Assembly: GCA_949487015.1 (NCBI GenBank)
Contig: CATAQZ010000105.1
Span: 1-11,471 of the forward strand
DNA from: Flavobacteriales bacterium UBA4585
GTDB lineage: Bacteria > Bacteroidota > Bacteroidia > Flavobacteriales > Schleiferiaceae
Direction of reading: 5' to 3'
DNA: 11,471 nt
Each line of letters opens with the position of its first letter. The first letter of the stretch is position 1. A program made the position numbers and the translations under genes. Of this stretch, positions 1-7,058 are shown piece by piece. The notes beneath the pieces are model-generated. The model was not told the origin of the DNA. It ran no database searches and saw only the letters and a program-made list of their open reading frames with translations.

Positions 1-79
1 AGAAATTAAAGCAGTACTGGCAGCGTTGGATGAGAAAGAAATGCGCTGGTTGGAATTGGCAGAATTTGCCGACGAATAA
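1..79 (+). CDS. C-terminal end of an upstream gene, possibly an ABC-F ATPase (partial)
   Basis: An open frame enters from the left edge (first full codon at base 2) and stops at TAA 77-79, leaving 25 residues. They are charged and helix-forming and end in KEMRWLELAEFADE. An 'RWLEL' stretch near the end of a charged helix resembles the C-terminal coiled coil of many ABC-F proteins (Uup/EttA-like ribosome-associated ATPases), as far as I recall that family. The fragment is too short to prove it. It lies 40 bases upstream of the ABC ATPase gene on the same strand, so the two could be co-transcribed. That there is a gene end here is fairly safe; the family call is tentative. Confidence 0.5.
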   Translation, partial: EIKAVLAALDEKEMRWLELAEFADE

Positions 80-119
80 CTAACTTTAGAACCGTACCTA
101 ACCCACTAATTGCACACCA

Positions 120-812
120 TTGACCGATTCTAACGCCATACTTCAACTCCGCGGTATTACACGCGACTTTAAAATGGGTGCACAAACCGTGCACGTCCTC
201 AAAGGCATTGACCTCGATATTTTTAAAAACCAGTACGTGGCACTTATGGGGCCTTCGGGATCTGGAAAGTCTACGTTGATGAATTTATTGGGTTGTTTAG
301 ATACGCCCACCGAGGGAACGTATGTACTCAATGGATCGGACGTAAGTGCGCTCGATGATAATGCATTAGCGGAAATCAGAAACAATGAAATTGGTTTCGT
401 TTTCCAAACGTTCAACCTACTTCCGCGCTCTACGGCGCTGGAAAACGTCGCGCTACCTTTAGTATATGCGGGATGGGGAAAAGAGGAACGCATTGCGCGC
501 GCTAGCGAGGTTTTAGAACAAGTCGGCCTAGGCGATCGAATGGACCACAAACCGAACCAACTGTCCGGAGGTCAGCGTCAACGCGTCGCAGTAGCCCGGG
601 CATTGGTCAATAAACCCGCACTTATTTTAGCGGATGAACCCACTGGGAATTTAGATTCAAAAACCTCCGTGGAAATCATGAAACTTTTCGATGATATTCA
701 GGCTGCGGGCAACACCGTAGTTTTAGTAACGCACGAAGAAGACATCGCTCAACATGCCAAACGCGTCATTCGATTGGTGGATGGAAACATAGATTCAGAC
801 ATTTCTAAATAA
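120..812 (+). CDS. ABC transporter ATP-binding protein, LolD/MacB/FtsE type
   Basis: This 230-residue nucleotide-binding subunit would power a membrane transporter or mechanotransmission complex from the cytoplasmic face. All the expected motifs are present in order: Walker A GPSGSGKST (residues 44-52), Q-loop glutamine at 96, signature LSGGQ (148-152), Walker B LILADEP with catalytic Glu173, D-loop NLDS (177-180) and H-loop His205. The length and the segment 'FQTFNLLPRSTALENVALPL' are typical of the LolD/MacB/FtsE/SalX branch, which exports lipoproteins or peptides or acts on the envelope. No permease (FtsX/MacB_PCD-like, four helices with a large periplasmic domain) lies in the window. The next genes, 6 bases downstream, are a peptidase and a small three-helix membrane protein, so this ATPase looks orphaned. 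The ATG at 120 has no Shine-Dalgarno, as usual in Bacteroidota. The family is certain; the exact substrate (LolD or MacB) cannot be told. Confidence 0.93.
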   Translation: MTDSNAILQLRGITRDFKMGAQTVHVLKGIDLDIFKNQYVALMGPSGSGKSTLMNLLGCLDTPTEGTYVLNGSDVSALDDNALAEIRNNEIGFVFQTFNLLPRSTALENVALPLVYAGWGKEERIARASEVLEQVGLGDRMDHKPNQLSGGQRQRVAVARALVNKPALILADEPTGNLDSKTSVEIMKLFDDIQAAGNTVVLVTHEEDIAQHAKRVIRLVDGNIDSDISK

Positions 813-818
813 ACCCAA

Positions 819-2951
819 ATGAAAAGATTTGCACTCCTTTTACTGGTGGCATTCACTGCCCTTTCTGGCTACGCTCAAACGACTTTAACCCTAGAGGATG
901 CCGTATTAAACGGTAGAAAATATTACCCACAAGGGCTCATCATGCCGCAGTGGGTTCCGGGCACCGACGCGTATTCACATGTTACAGATGGCTACCAGAG
1001 TCTTGTTGTGGTGGACGCAAAATCTGGCGAAGAAACCGGACGCATCACCTCCGGTGAAATCAATGAAACCCTTGAAGGCACGGGAGTAAGTATTCGTGGC
1101 ACATGGATGTTGAATTGGCTGGATGAAAATACCTTGTATTTCACTGAAGAAGGAACGCTCTACACCTATGATATCGCAATCAAAACCATCACGACCCAAT
1201 ATACCATGGCTGCCGGGAGTGGCAATCTTCACCTCAGTTCCCAATTAAATGCTGCATACACTGTAGGCAACAACGTGTTCGTAAACTGGATGGGCGAAGA
1301 GAGCACCGTTCAAGTAACCAAACATGAGGATCCTGATGTCGTCGCGGGCCAAGCCATTGCGCGCAGCGAATTTGGAATTACTGAAGGTTTATTCTGGAAC
1401 AACGCAGGGGACGCCGTAGCCTTTTATGAAAAAAATGAAAGTGCCGTGGCCAATTATCCTTTGCTCGACATTTCTACTACCCCCGGTTCTTTGAATGAAA
1501 TTAAATACCCGATGGCAGGTCAAGGCTCCGAATATGCCCGTGTTGGAGTGTATCACAAAGGGAAGAAGTCACCCGTCTACCTAGATACCGACGGCGTTGA
1601 GCACGACCAATACCTCACTAACCTGAGTTGGTCACCGGACGGTAAAACCATTCTTTTGGCCATCGTCAACCGAGCACAAAACCACTACGATGTAGTTGCT
1701 TTCAATGCGAAAAACGGAAAAAGAGGTGCCACTCTTTTGAGTGTGAGTAATGACAAATGGGCGGAACCCGAGCATCCCGCTTATTGGGTCAGCAATAAAG
1801 AATTTATATGGCTTACCGAACGCGATGGTTACATGAACCTGTACTTGCATACGACTAAAGGAGAATTGATTCAACAATTGACCTCTAACGATTTTGAAGC
1901 TACCGGAATTCTAGGTCGCGATAAAAGTGGCGACATCCTCTTTACAGCAACAGGTGAAGACCCTCGCGAATCCCACCTTTTCAGCGTAAGTCTCAAGGGA
2001 AAACAGCACCAGTTGACGATGGAAAACGGTACGCACAGCCCAACCGTACAAGAGGGCGGCACGTATTTTATTGACAGTTACAGCAGCATCGACGTCCCTT
2101 CGAAAACTGCATTAAAAAGCACGGCAGGAAAGGTCTTGCGCGAACTGGCGTCTGCTAACGATCCTTTCGAGGGCACGAACATTCGCAAGCCCACGTTGGG
2201 TAGTATTACAGGCCCTGACGGATCAACACTTTACACGCGAACCTATTTGCCTTTTGATTTCGATCCCGGGAAAAAATACCCTGTGCTTGTTTACGTCTAT
2301 GGCGGGCCGCATGCACAAATGGTTACGAACCGTTGGAACGGAGGTGGTCCGTTTTGGATGAACGAATTTGCCAATCGTGGATACATTGTATTTACGCTAG
2401 ATAACCGCGGTTCTGCGCATCGCGGGACGGATTTTGAACAACAAATTCACCGTCAGTTGGGCACTGTTGAAATGGAAGACCAATTGGCCGGTGTGACCTA
2501 CCTAAAATCTCTACCCTATGTGGACGGGAATCGCATGGCCGTGCACGGCTGGAGCTACGGTGGATTCATGACTACCTCACTCATGTTACGTCAGCCGGGC
2601 ACTTTTAAAGCAGGTGTTGCCGGTGGCCCAGTGACCGATTGGAAATACTACGAAGTAATGTACGGCGAGCGCTACATGGACCGCCCTGAAGAGAATGAAG
2701 ACGGCTATACAGAAAACCGTTTGCACAACTACGTGAGTAACCTTCAAGGCGACCTCCTACTCATCCACGGAACCGTGGACGATGTCGTGGTCATGCAACA
2801 CAACCTTAGCTTGGTGAAATCCTTCATAGACGCCGGTATCCAAATGGATTTCTTCCCGTACCCGATGCACCCACACAATGTGCGTGGAAAGGATAGACTG
2901 CACCTGATGACTAAGGTGTTGAACTACGTTGAGGACAGCTTGCAGGAATAG
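819..2951 (+). CDS. Secreted S9 family peptidase, prolyl tripeptidyl peptidase (PtpA)-like
   Basis: This 710-residue serine exopeptidase would cut short peptides from N-termini after proline in the periplasm. Residues 1-19 form a Sec signal peptide (KR, hydrophobic core, then SGYA before Gln20, with no lipobox). Residues about 40-450 are the DPP-IV-type beta-propeller ('LTNLSWSPDGKT', 'VNRAQNHYD', 'FIWLTERDGYMNLYL'). Residues about 460-710 are the alpha/beta hydrolase. The triad is readable: Ser579 in GWSYGG, Asp654 in HGTVDD and His686 in HPHNVRG. Tyr494 in VYVYGGPHAQ is the oxyanion tyrosine. Several stretches ('YGGPHAQ', 'VHGWSYGGFMTT', 'AGGPVTDW', 'YGERY') match Porphyromonas gingivalis PtpA as I remember it, and the length is close (PtpA is about 730). 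Glu617 in YGERY fits the PtpA N-terminus anchor. The second anchor glutamate seems shifted to Glu189 in FGITEG. The gene lies 6 bases after the ABC ATPase and overlaps the next start by one base. A plain dipeptidyl peptidase IV is the alternative. Confidence 0.92.
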   Translation: MKRFALLLLVAFTALSGYAQTTLTLEDAVLNGRKYYPQGLIMPQWVPGTDAYSHVTDGYQSLVVVDAKSGEETGRITSGEINETLEGTGVSIRGTWMLNWLDENTLYFTEEGTLYTYDIAIKTITTQYTMAAGSGNLHLSSQLNAAYTVGNNVFVNWMGEESTVQVTKHEDPDVVAGQAIARSEFGITEGLFWNNAGDAVAFYEKNESAVANYPLLDISTTPGSLNEIKYPMAGQGSEYARVGVYHKGKKSPVYLDTDGVEHDQYLTNLSWSPDGKTILLAIVNRAQNHYDVVAFNAKNGKRGATLLSVSNDKWAEPEHPAYWVSNKEFIWLTERDGYMNLYLHTTKGELIQQLTSNDFEATGILGRDKSGDILFTATGEDPRESHLFSVSLKGKQHQLTMENGTHSPTVQEGGTYFIDSYSSIDVPSKTALKSTAGKVLRELASANDPFEGTNIRKPTLGSITGPDGSTLYTRTYLPFDFDPGKKYPVLVYVYGGPHAQMVTNRWNGGGPFWMNEFANRGYIVFTLDNRGSAHRGTDFEQQIHRQLGTVEMEDQLAGVTYLKSLPYVDGNRMAVHGWSYGGFMTTSLMLRQPGTFKAGVAGGPVTDWKYYEVMYGERYMDRPEENEDGYTENRLHNYVSNLQGDLLLIHGTVDDVVVMQHNLSLVKSFIDAGIQMDFFPYPMHPHNVRGKDRLHLMTKVLNYVEDSLQE

Positions 2952-3259
2952 TGCTCGAGCGTTTTGCTAAACTCCTACCCGCATTGATCATAGGATTGAA
3001 TGTAATCGTATTCGTTCCAATGACCTTGTGGATTTTTATCTCTGATGGCGGGCCAATGGGTTATGGCTACCTAGGACTGCCTTTTACTTTCTTAATGAAT
3101 ATTGGCGGTGTACTGAGTGCTGTGCAACTGGTCCGGAAATCGAATCGAATGTCGTTTTTGATCATCAACGGAATCTTTGCCATAGTAGGAATTTGCCTTA
3201 CCCTACTATTGCTTTTAGAGGTTTGGGCATCTATTCTAGAACAGGTAAGTACGGTATAA
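2951..3259 (+). CDS. Small three-helix membrane protein, function unknown
   Basis: I do not recognise this 102-residue protein. It starts with GTG at 2951, whose first base is the last base of the peptidase TAG stop (TAGTG), so translation is probably coupled. There is no earlier in-frame alternative that avoids a longer overlap. Three hydrophobic segments are visible at about residues 8-30, 40-61 and 67-90, separated by a Gly/Pro-rich loop (SDGGPMGYGYLGLP) and a short basic loop (VRKSNRM, 61-67). The basic loop suggests that side faces the cytoplasm. There is no signal peptide distinct from the first helix, and there are no cysteines other than one within helix 3. It has neither the size nor the large periplasmic domain of an ABC permease, so it is not an obvious partner for the upstream ATPase. 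Its stop codon lies only 3 bases from the stop of the convergent Kazal gene. Confidence 0.75.
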   Translation: MLERFAKLLPALIIGLNVIVFVPMTLWIFISDGGPMGYGYLGLPFTFLMNIGGVLSAVQLVRKSNRMSFLIINGIFAIVGICLTLLLLLEVWASILEQVSTV

Positions 3260-3262
3260 ATC

Positions 3263-3493
3263 CTACTCCGGCGGACAGTTGATGAAATCATCTTGACCAA
3301 AGCCGTCGCACATTGCCTGGCAAGGATTGGAGTAACGTAAGACCTTACCATTGCCTTGCACACAAACGGGGTCGTACTCCATCGTACAAATACAGTTTGG
3401 GTTTGAAGGCGCCACATTCTCCACGGGCTGCCAGCTTGAGCATCCATTTAATCCAAGGGCAACCACTGCCAGTATTAGGATTCTTTTCATCAT
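3263..3493 (-). CDS. Small lipoprotein with a Kazal-type serine protease inhibitor domain
   Basis: This 76-residue protein is predicted to be lipid-anchored and to inhibit a serine protease. A short signal sequence ends in the lipobox LNGC, giving lipidated Cys18. A linker of about 15 residues leads to six cysteines at 34, 36, 44, 58, 62 and 73, spaced C-x-C-x7-C-x13-C-x3-C-x10-C, with the typical Tyr-x3-Cys step (YSNPC) before the fourth. The reactive-site loop CTMEYDPVC nearly matches that of ovomucoid third domain (CTLEYRPLC in memory), which would put P1 at Met38 and predict inhibition of chymotrypsin-, elastase- or subtilisin-like enzymes. C1-C2 and C5-C6 are shorter than in classical Kazal domains and C3-C4 is 3 residues longer, so it is a compact variant. 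The first of two consecutive ATG codons (3491-3493) is taken as start. It is separated from the DPP7 gene upstream by a strong terminator and so needs its own promoter, which I could not identify clearly. Confidence 0.85.
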   Translation of the reverse strand: MMKRILILAVVALGLNGCSSWQPVENVAPSNPNCICTMEYDPVCVQGNGKVLRYSNPCQAMCDGFGQDDFINCPPE

Positions 3494-3542
3494 TACGCTA
3501 TCAAATCAACTACCGTATCCGGGACAAATTTTGTGCCAATAA

Positions 3543-3573
3543 AAAGCCCGCGGACCTCCGGTCCGCGGGCTTT
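3543..3573 (-). terminator. Rho-independent terminator of the DPP7-like gene
   Basis: A perfect 14-bp stem (3543-3556 with 3560-3573, core GCCCGCGGACC) closes a 3-base loop. Read on the minus strand it is followed by a U-rich run (CTTTTTATTGG) and lies 23 bases past the DPP7 stop codon, so it fits termination of that gene. On the plus strand the trailing sequence TTTAAGATTTTG is less U-rich but could also stop read-through from the plus-strand unit. Confidence 0.88.
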
Positions 3574-3596
3574 AAGATTTTGCTAAAACGCGCGTA

Positions 3597-5771
3597 TTAT
3601 TTACGGCGCTTTCTACGTTTCTTCTTTCCTTGCACCACAGTCATCTCATCTACTAAATGACCGGCACCTGCATATTTATCAATGATAAACAAGGTGTAGC
3701 GAATATCAACGGAGATGGTACGTTGCAATTGGTCCTCGAAGAAAATATCACCGGACATTGCCTCCCAGTTACCATCAAATGCTGTACCGATCAATTCACC
3801 GTCGCCATTAATTACGGGCGAGCCTGAATTACCTCCAGTGATGTCGTTATTTGAAATGAAGTTGACAATCAAATCGCCATTTTCATCCGCATAGCGACCA
3901 TAGTCCTTAGCGTTGTAGAGTTCCTTCAAGCGAGCAGGTACGATGAATTCGTCATTGCTAGGATCCTCCTTCTGCATTACCCCGTCTAATGTCGTAACAT
4001 AGTCGTAGTGTACAGCATCTTGAGGATCGTAAGCACCTACCACACCCCAAGTCATACGCAAGGTTGAGTTGGCATCTGGCGCGAATGTTTTCTCCGGCAT
4101 AGCTTGACGTAGCCCATCGGTAAAGAGACGGTAACCTTTTTCCATCTTTTCGTTCACCTCGGCATTTCCTTGTTGGTTGCCGAAATACGTCATAATGAAA
4201 CTAGAAGCTACTTTTCCTCCCATATCCGCTTTCAGTGCATCAGCATCCATGGTTTCCATCCAAGATTTTAGCGCATCCATTGATGCGTAAATGGAATTGT
4301 CATAAACCTCAGTAGCAAGCACTGTAACGTCGCCGTCCATGCTATCGCGAACTTCAGTAAAGATACCCGGCTGTTGATCGGCTGGGACGTTTTCCATCCA
4401 CATGCCCCACAATTTCGCAGCTAAAGCACGGTCCACATCTGCTTGGTATTCTGCGAAGTGGTCTTCAGCATAAGCCAAAGCGGCTGCTTTATCCGCTTCA
4501 AGATTTTCTGAGCTTGAGAGCGCGCTTAACATGCGGCCCAGACGGAACGCATACAACGGTAAAGATGCACCACGAATTCCAGCCTCCATCAGATATACAC
4601 CGCCTTTAACGGTAGCATCTGTCGCCGCATAGGCCTCGTTCAGTAGATCTAATGCTCCTGCATATTCTGCGCGAGATGGATCTGCTTTTGCCCAATCCAT
4701 GTAGCGTGCCTCGATGGCTTCTTTCTTCGCCTTCACACGGTTCTTCTTGAGCTGTTCCGTTTGACCGATGAAGTATTTCCAATAGTTCGCTGTAGAAGCA
4801 TAGTTTGAGGCCAAGGCAATGCGTACTGCATCGTCTGCATCCATCGCTTTTTTCATGATGGCCAATTTCTGCTCACGAATCTCAACCACTGTTGGGTTGT
4901 AGAGATTAATGGCTTGCTCAATACCGGTAGAAGTGAGGAATCTATCCGTAGAACCTGGGAAACCGAAGACCATAGTAAAGTCCCCTTCTTTCACACCGTT
5001 CAAACTTACCGGTAAGTGGTGCTTTGGAGTCAACGGTACATTGTCCGCACTAACGTCAGAAGGATTGCCTTCTGCATCCGCATAAATGCGGAACATCGAA
5101 AAGTCACCGGTGTGACGCGGCCACATCCAGTTGTCTGTATCGCCACCGTACTTTCCTACACTGCTTGGCGGAGCACCGACCAAACGAACATCCTTGTACG
5201 TGTTGAATACGAACAAATAAAATTCATTGTTATGAAAGAAACTGCGTGTGTAGGCGTTATGCACGGTACCTTCCGTAGCTTCTTTAGCCAATGCATCACC
5301 CACTTCTTTCGCTTTTGCAGCACGCTCGGCTTCAGACATATCATCTGTGAGTTCGGCCATAACTTTATCCGTTACGTCCTCCATACGTACTAAAATCGCT
5401 GCGGTCAAACCTGGATTGGTACGCTCTTCTTCGCGAGTCATCGCCCAGAAACCGTCCGTTAGGAAGTCATTTTCTACAGTAGAATGTGAACGAATGGCAT
5501 CGTAACCACAGTGGTGGTTCGTCAGCATCAATCCCTGATCAGAGATGATCTCACCCGTACAAAAACCACCCAAAGAAACGATGGCGTCTTTTACAGAGGC
5601 ATTATTGATATCGTACAATTCTTCTGCGGTCAAATTCAAACCATTTGCTTGCATCTCCGCCATGTTCAAGCGTTTGATCAGCATAGGCAACCACATCCCT
5701 TCGTGTGCCGTAGAAACTACAGAACTCAGGACCAAGGCTAGGGTTAGTAGGCCCGAAATAAATCTTTTCAT
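3597..5771 (-). CDS. Secreted S46 family dipeptidyl peptidase, DPP7 type
   Basis: This 724-residue periplasmic serine exopeptidase releases dipeptides from oligopeptide N-termini. Residues 1-22 form a signal peptide (ending VSTA before HEGMW). The chymotrypsin-fold triad typical of S46 is readable: His87 in TNHHCGY, Asp223 in the segment DNWMWPRHTGDFS and Ser649 in TGGNSGSP. The long helical insert of the family lies between about residues 280 and 560. In S46 the residue after FD in the S1 pocket decides specificity: Gly in DPP7 (hydrophobic P1), Arg in DPP11 (Asp/Glu P1). Here it is Gly667 in FDGNWEAMSGD, so I call it DPP7-like. An odd extra tail, GKKKRRKRRK, follows the point where I expect the family to end. 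The gene stands alone: the sucB terminator lies 30 bases before its start and its own terminator just after. I found no convincing -7 box in the 29 bases between, so partial read-through from sucAB cannot be excluded. Confidence 0.94.
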   Translation of the reverse strand: MKRFISGLLTLALVLSSVVSTAHEGMWLPMLIKRLNMAEMQANGLNLTAEELYDINNASVKDAIVSLGGFCTGEIISDQGLMLTNHHCGYDAIRSHSTVENDFLTDGFWAMTREEERTNPGLTAAILVRMEDVTDKVMAELTDDMSEAERAAKAKEVGDALAKEATEGTVHNAYTRSFFHNNEFYLFVFNTYKDVRLVGAPPSSVGKYGGDTDNWMWPRHTGDFSMFRIYADAEGNPSDVSADNVPLTPKHHLPVSLNGVKEGDFTMVFGFPGSTDRFLTSTGIEQAINLYNPTVVEIREQKLAIMKKAMDADDAVRIALASNYASTANYWKYFIGQTEQLKKNRVKAKKEAIEARYMDWAKADPSRAEYAGALDLLNEAYAATDATVKGGVYLMEAGIRGASLPLYAFRLGRMLSALSSSENLEADKAAALAYAEDHFAEYQADVDRALAAKLWGMWMENVPADQQPGIFTEVRDSMDGDVTVLATEVYDNSIYASMDALKSWMETMDADALKADMGGKVASSFIMTYFGNQQGNAEVNEKMEKGYRLFTDGLRQAMPEKTFAPDANSTLRMTWGVVGAYDPQDAVHYDYVTTLDGVMQKEDPSNDEFIVPARLKELYNAKDYGRYADENGDLIVNFISNNDITGGNSGSPVINGDGELIGTAFDGNWEAMSGDIFFEDQLQRTISVDIRYTLFIIDKYAGAGHLVDEMTVVQGKKKRRKRRK

Positions 5772-5800
5772 GCGTTGTTATTTCTGTTTGTAAATCAAAA

Positions 5801-5828
5801 GGAGCGCTGCCCTTGCAGGCAGCGCTCC
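5801..5828 (-). terminator. Rho-independent terminator of sucAB
   Basis: A perfect 11-bp stem (GGAGCGCTGCC, 5801-5811, with 5818-5828) encloses a 6-base loop. On the minus strand it is followed by TTTTGATTT, and it begins 25 bases past the sucB stop. It separates sucB from the DPP7-like gene. Confidence 0.85.
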
Positions 5829-5853
5829 CAAATATAAGGATTTTCAGGCCTCG

Positions 5854-7047
5854 TTATAAGCCTAATGCTTTGCGAACATTACCTTCCATCAGTACCTCTG
5901 CTGGATTTTCAAGCGCTTCTTTAATGGCTACTAACGTACCCACACTTTCACGACCGTCAATCACGCGATGGTCGTAGCTCAAGGCAACATACATCATAGG
6001 ACGAATGACCACTTCACCCTCAACTGCAACCGGGCGCTGAATAATATTGTGCATTCCTAGAATAGCACTTTGCGGCGGGTTGATGATCGGTGTAGATAGC
6101 ATAGATCCGAACACACCACCGTTAGTGATGGTAAAGGTTCCACCTGTCATCTCATCCACTGTAATTTTACCGTCGCGCACTTTCGTTGCTAGGCGACCAA
6201 TCTCACTTTCTACCCCTGCGAAATCCAAGGTTTCAGCGTTGCGAACCACAGGGACCATCAATCCCTTAGGACCACTTACGGCTACACTTACATCCACATA
6301 ATCAAAGCTCACGAGCTCATTTCCATCGATCATGCTGTTCGTAGAAGGGTACATTTTCAATGCGCGAACCGCAGCTAGCGTAAAGAAACTCATGAAGCCA
6401 AGTTTCACCCCGTGCTTCTCAAAAAACTCGTTTTTGTATTCGTTACGTAAGTCGAAAATAGGCTTCATATCTACCTCGTTAAAGGTGGTAAGCATGGCCG
6501 TTTCGTTCTTTACCGTAACTAATCTACTGGCCAATTTACGACGAAGACTACTCATCTTCTTGCGCGTCTGCGCACGCTCGCCGTGTTCAGAAGAACCCAT
6601 AGAAGCTACTGCATCAATGACATCTGCCTTAGTGATGCGACCGTCTTTGCCCGTTCCTTTTGCCACAGATGCACCCGTTTCGGCCATCATTTTCTTAGCA
6701 GCAGGGGAAGCTGTTCCGGTCGCATACGTCGTTGCTGCAGGGGCTACAGGGGCTGCCACAGGCTCTGGGTTTGGTGCCGCTGGAGCTGGAGCTGCGCTGC
6801 CCTCTGGACGCGCCGCGTTCGTATCGATCAAACAAACAACTTGACCCACCTCTACGGTGTCGCCTTCTTCTGCTTTCAAAGTGATAATTCCACTTTCTTC
6901 TGCAGGTAATTCGAGCGTTGCCTTGTCGGAATCGACCTCAGCAATGGCTTGATCTTTTTCTACATAGTCGCCATCGCTTACCAACCAGGTTGCGATTTCA
7001 ACTTCAGTAATGGATTCGCCTGGTGAAGGCACTTTCATTTCTAACAT
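5854..7047 (-). CDS. sucB: 2-oxoglutarate dehydrogenase E2, dihydrolipoyl succinyltransferase
   Basis: This core subunit of the cytoplasmic 2-oxoglutarate dehydrogenase complex moves the succinyl group from lipoyl-lysine to CoA in the TCA cycle. Residues 1-76 form one lipoyl domain; the lipoylated lysine is Lys42 in DSDKATLEL. An Ala/Pro linker (about 83-107) leads to a peripheral-subunit-binding domain (about 112-148, 'SPAAKKMMAETG...GKDGRITKADVIDAV'). The catalytic domain (about 165-397) has the active-site motif DHRVIDG with His360 and Asp364. At 397 residues it has the usual length for a single-lipoyl E2. The identification as SucB and not a pyruvate or branched-chain E2 rests on the lipoyl start (PSPGESITEVEI), the catalytic-domain sequence ('NEVDM', 'GGTFTITNGGVFGS') and its position 11 bases after sucA. 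No E3 (lpd) gene follows, which is common because E3 is shared between complexes. Confidence 0.97.
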   Translation of the reverse strand: MLEMKVPSPGESITEVEIATWLVSDGDYVEKDQAIAEVDSDKATLELPAEESGIITLKAEEGDTVEVGQVVCLIDTNAARPEGSAAPAPAAPNPEPVAAPVAPAATTYATGTASPAAKKMMAETGASVAKGTGKDGRITKADVIDAVASMGSSEHGERAQTRKKMSSLRRKLASRLVTVKNETAMLTTFNEVDMKPIFDLRNEYKNEFFEKHGVKLGFMSFFTLAAVRALKMYPSTNSMIDGNELVSFDYVDVSVAVSGPKGLMVPVVRNAETLDFAGVESEIGRLATKVRDGKITVDEMTGGTFTITNGGVFGSMLSTPIINPPQSAILGMHNIIQRPVAVEGEVVIRPMMYVALSYDHRVIDGRESVGTLVAIKEALENPAEVLMEGNVRKALGL

Positions 7048-7058
7048 ATCTGATAGAC

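Noticed and set aside
56..88. Possible promoter before the ABC ATPase (TTG, 22-base spacer, TAACTTTA)
   Set aside because: The -7 box lacks the final G and the spacer is at the edge of the range; it may arise by chance.
143..550. Minus-strand open frame of 135 codons inside the ABC ATPase gene
   Set aside because: It is antisense to a complete ATPase with every motif and has no recognisable features.
3502..3528. Possible promoter of the Kazal gene (minus strand TTTG, 15-base spacer, TTGATTTG)
   Set aside because: The -7 box has a mismatch at its key A, the spacer is too short and the leader would be under 10 bases.
3313..3660. Plus-strand open frame of 115 codons over the Kazal gene and terminator
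   Set aside because: It runs through the terminator hairpin, is antisense to a convincing lipoprotein gene, and its protein shows no domain-like features.
6332..6844. Plus-strand open frame of 170 codons inside sucB
   Set aside because: It is a shadow of the sucB coding sequence; the Ala/Gly-rich end reflects the Ala/Pro linker on the other strand.
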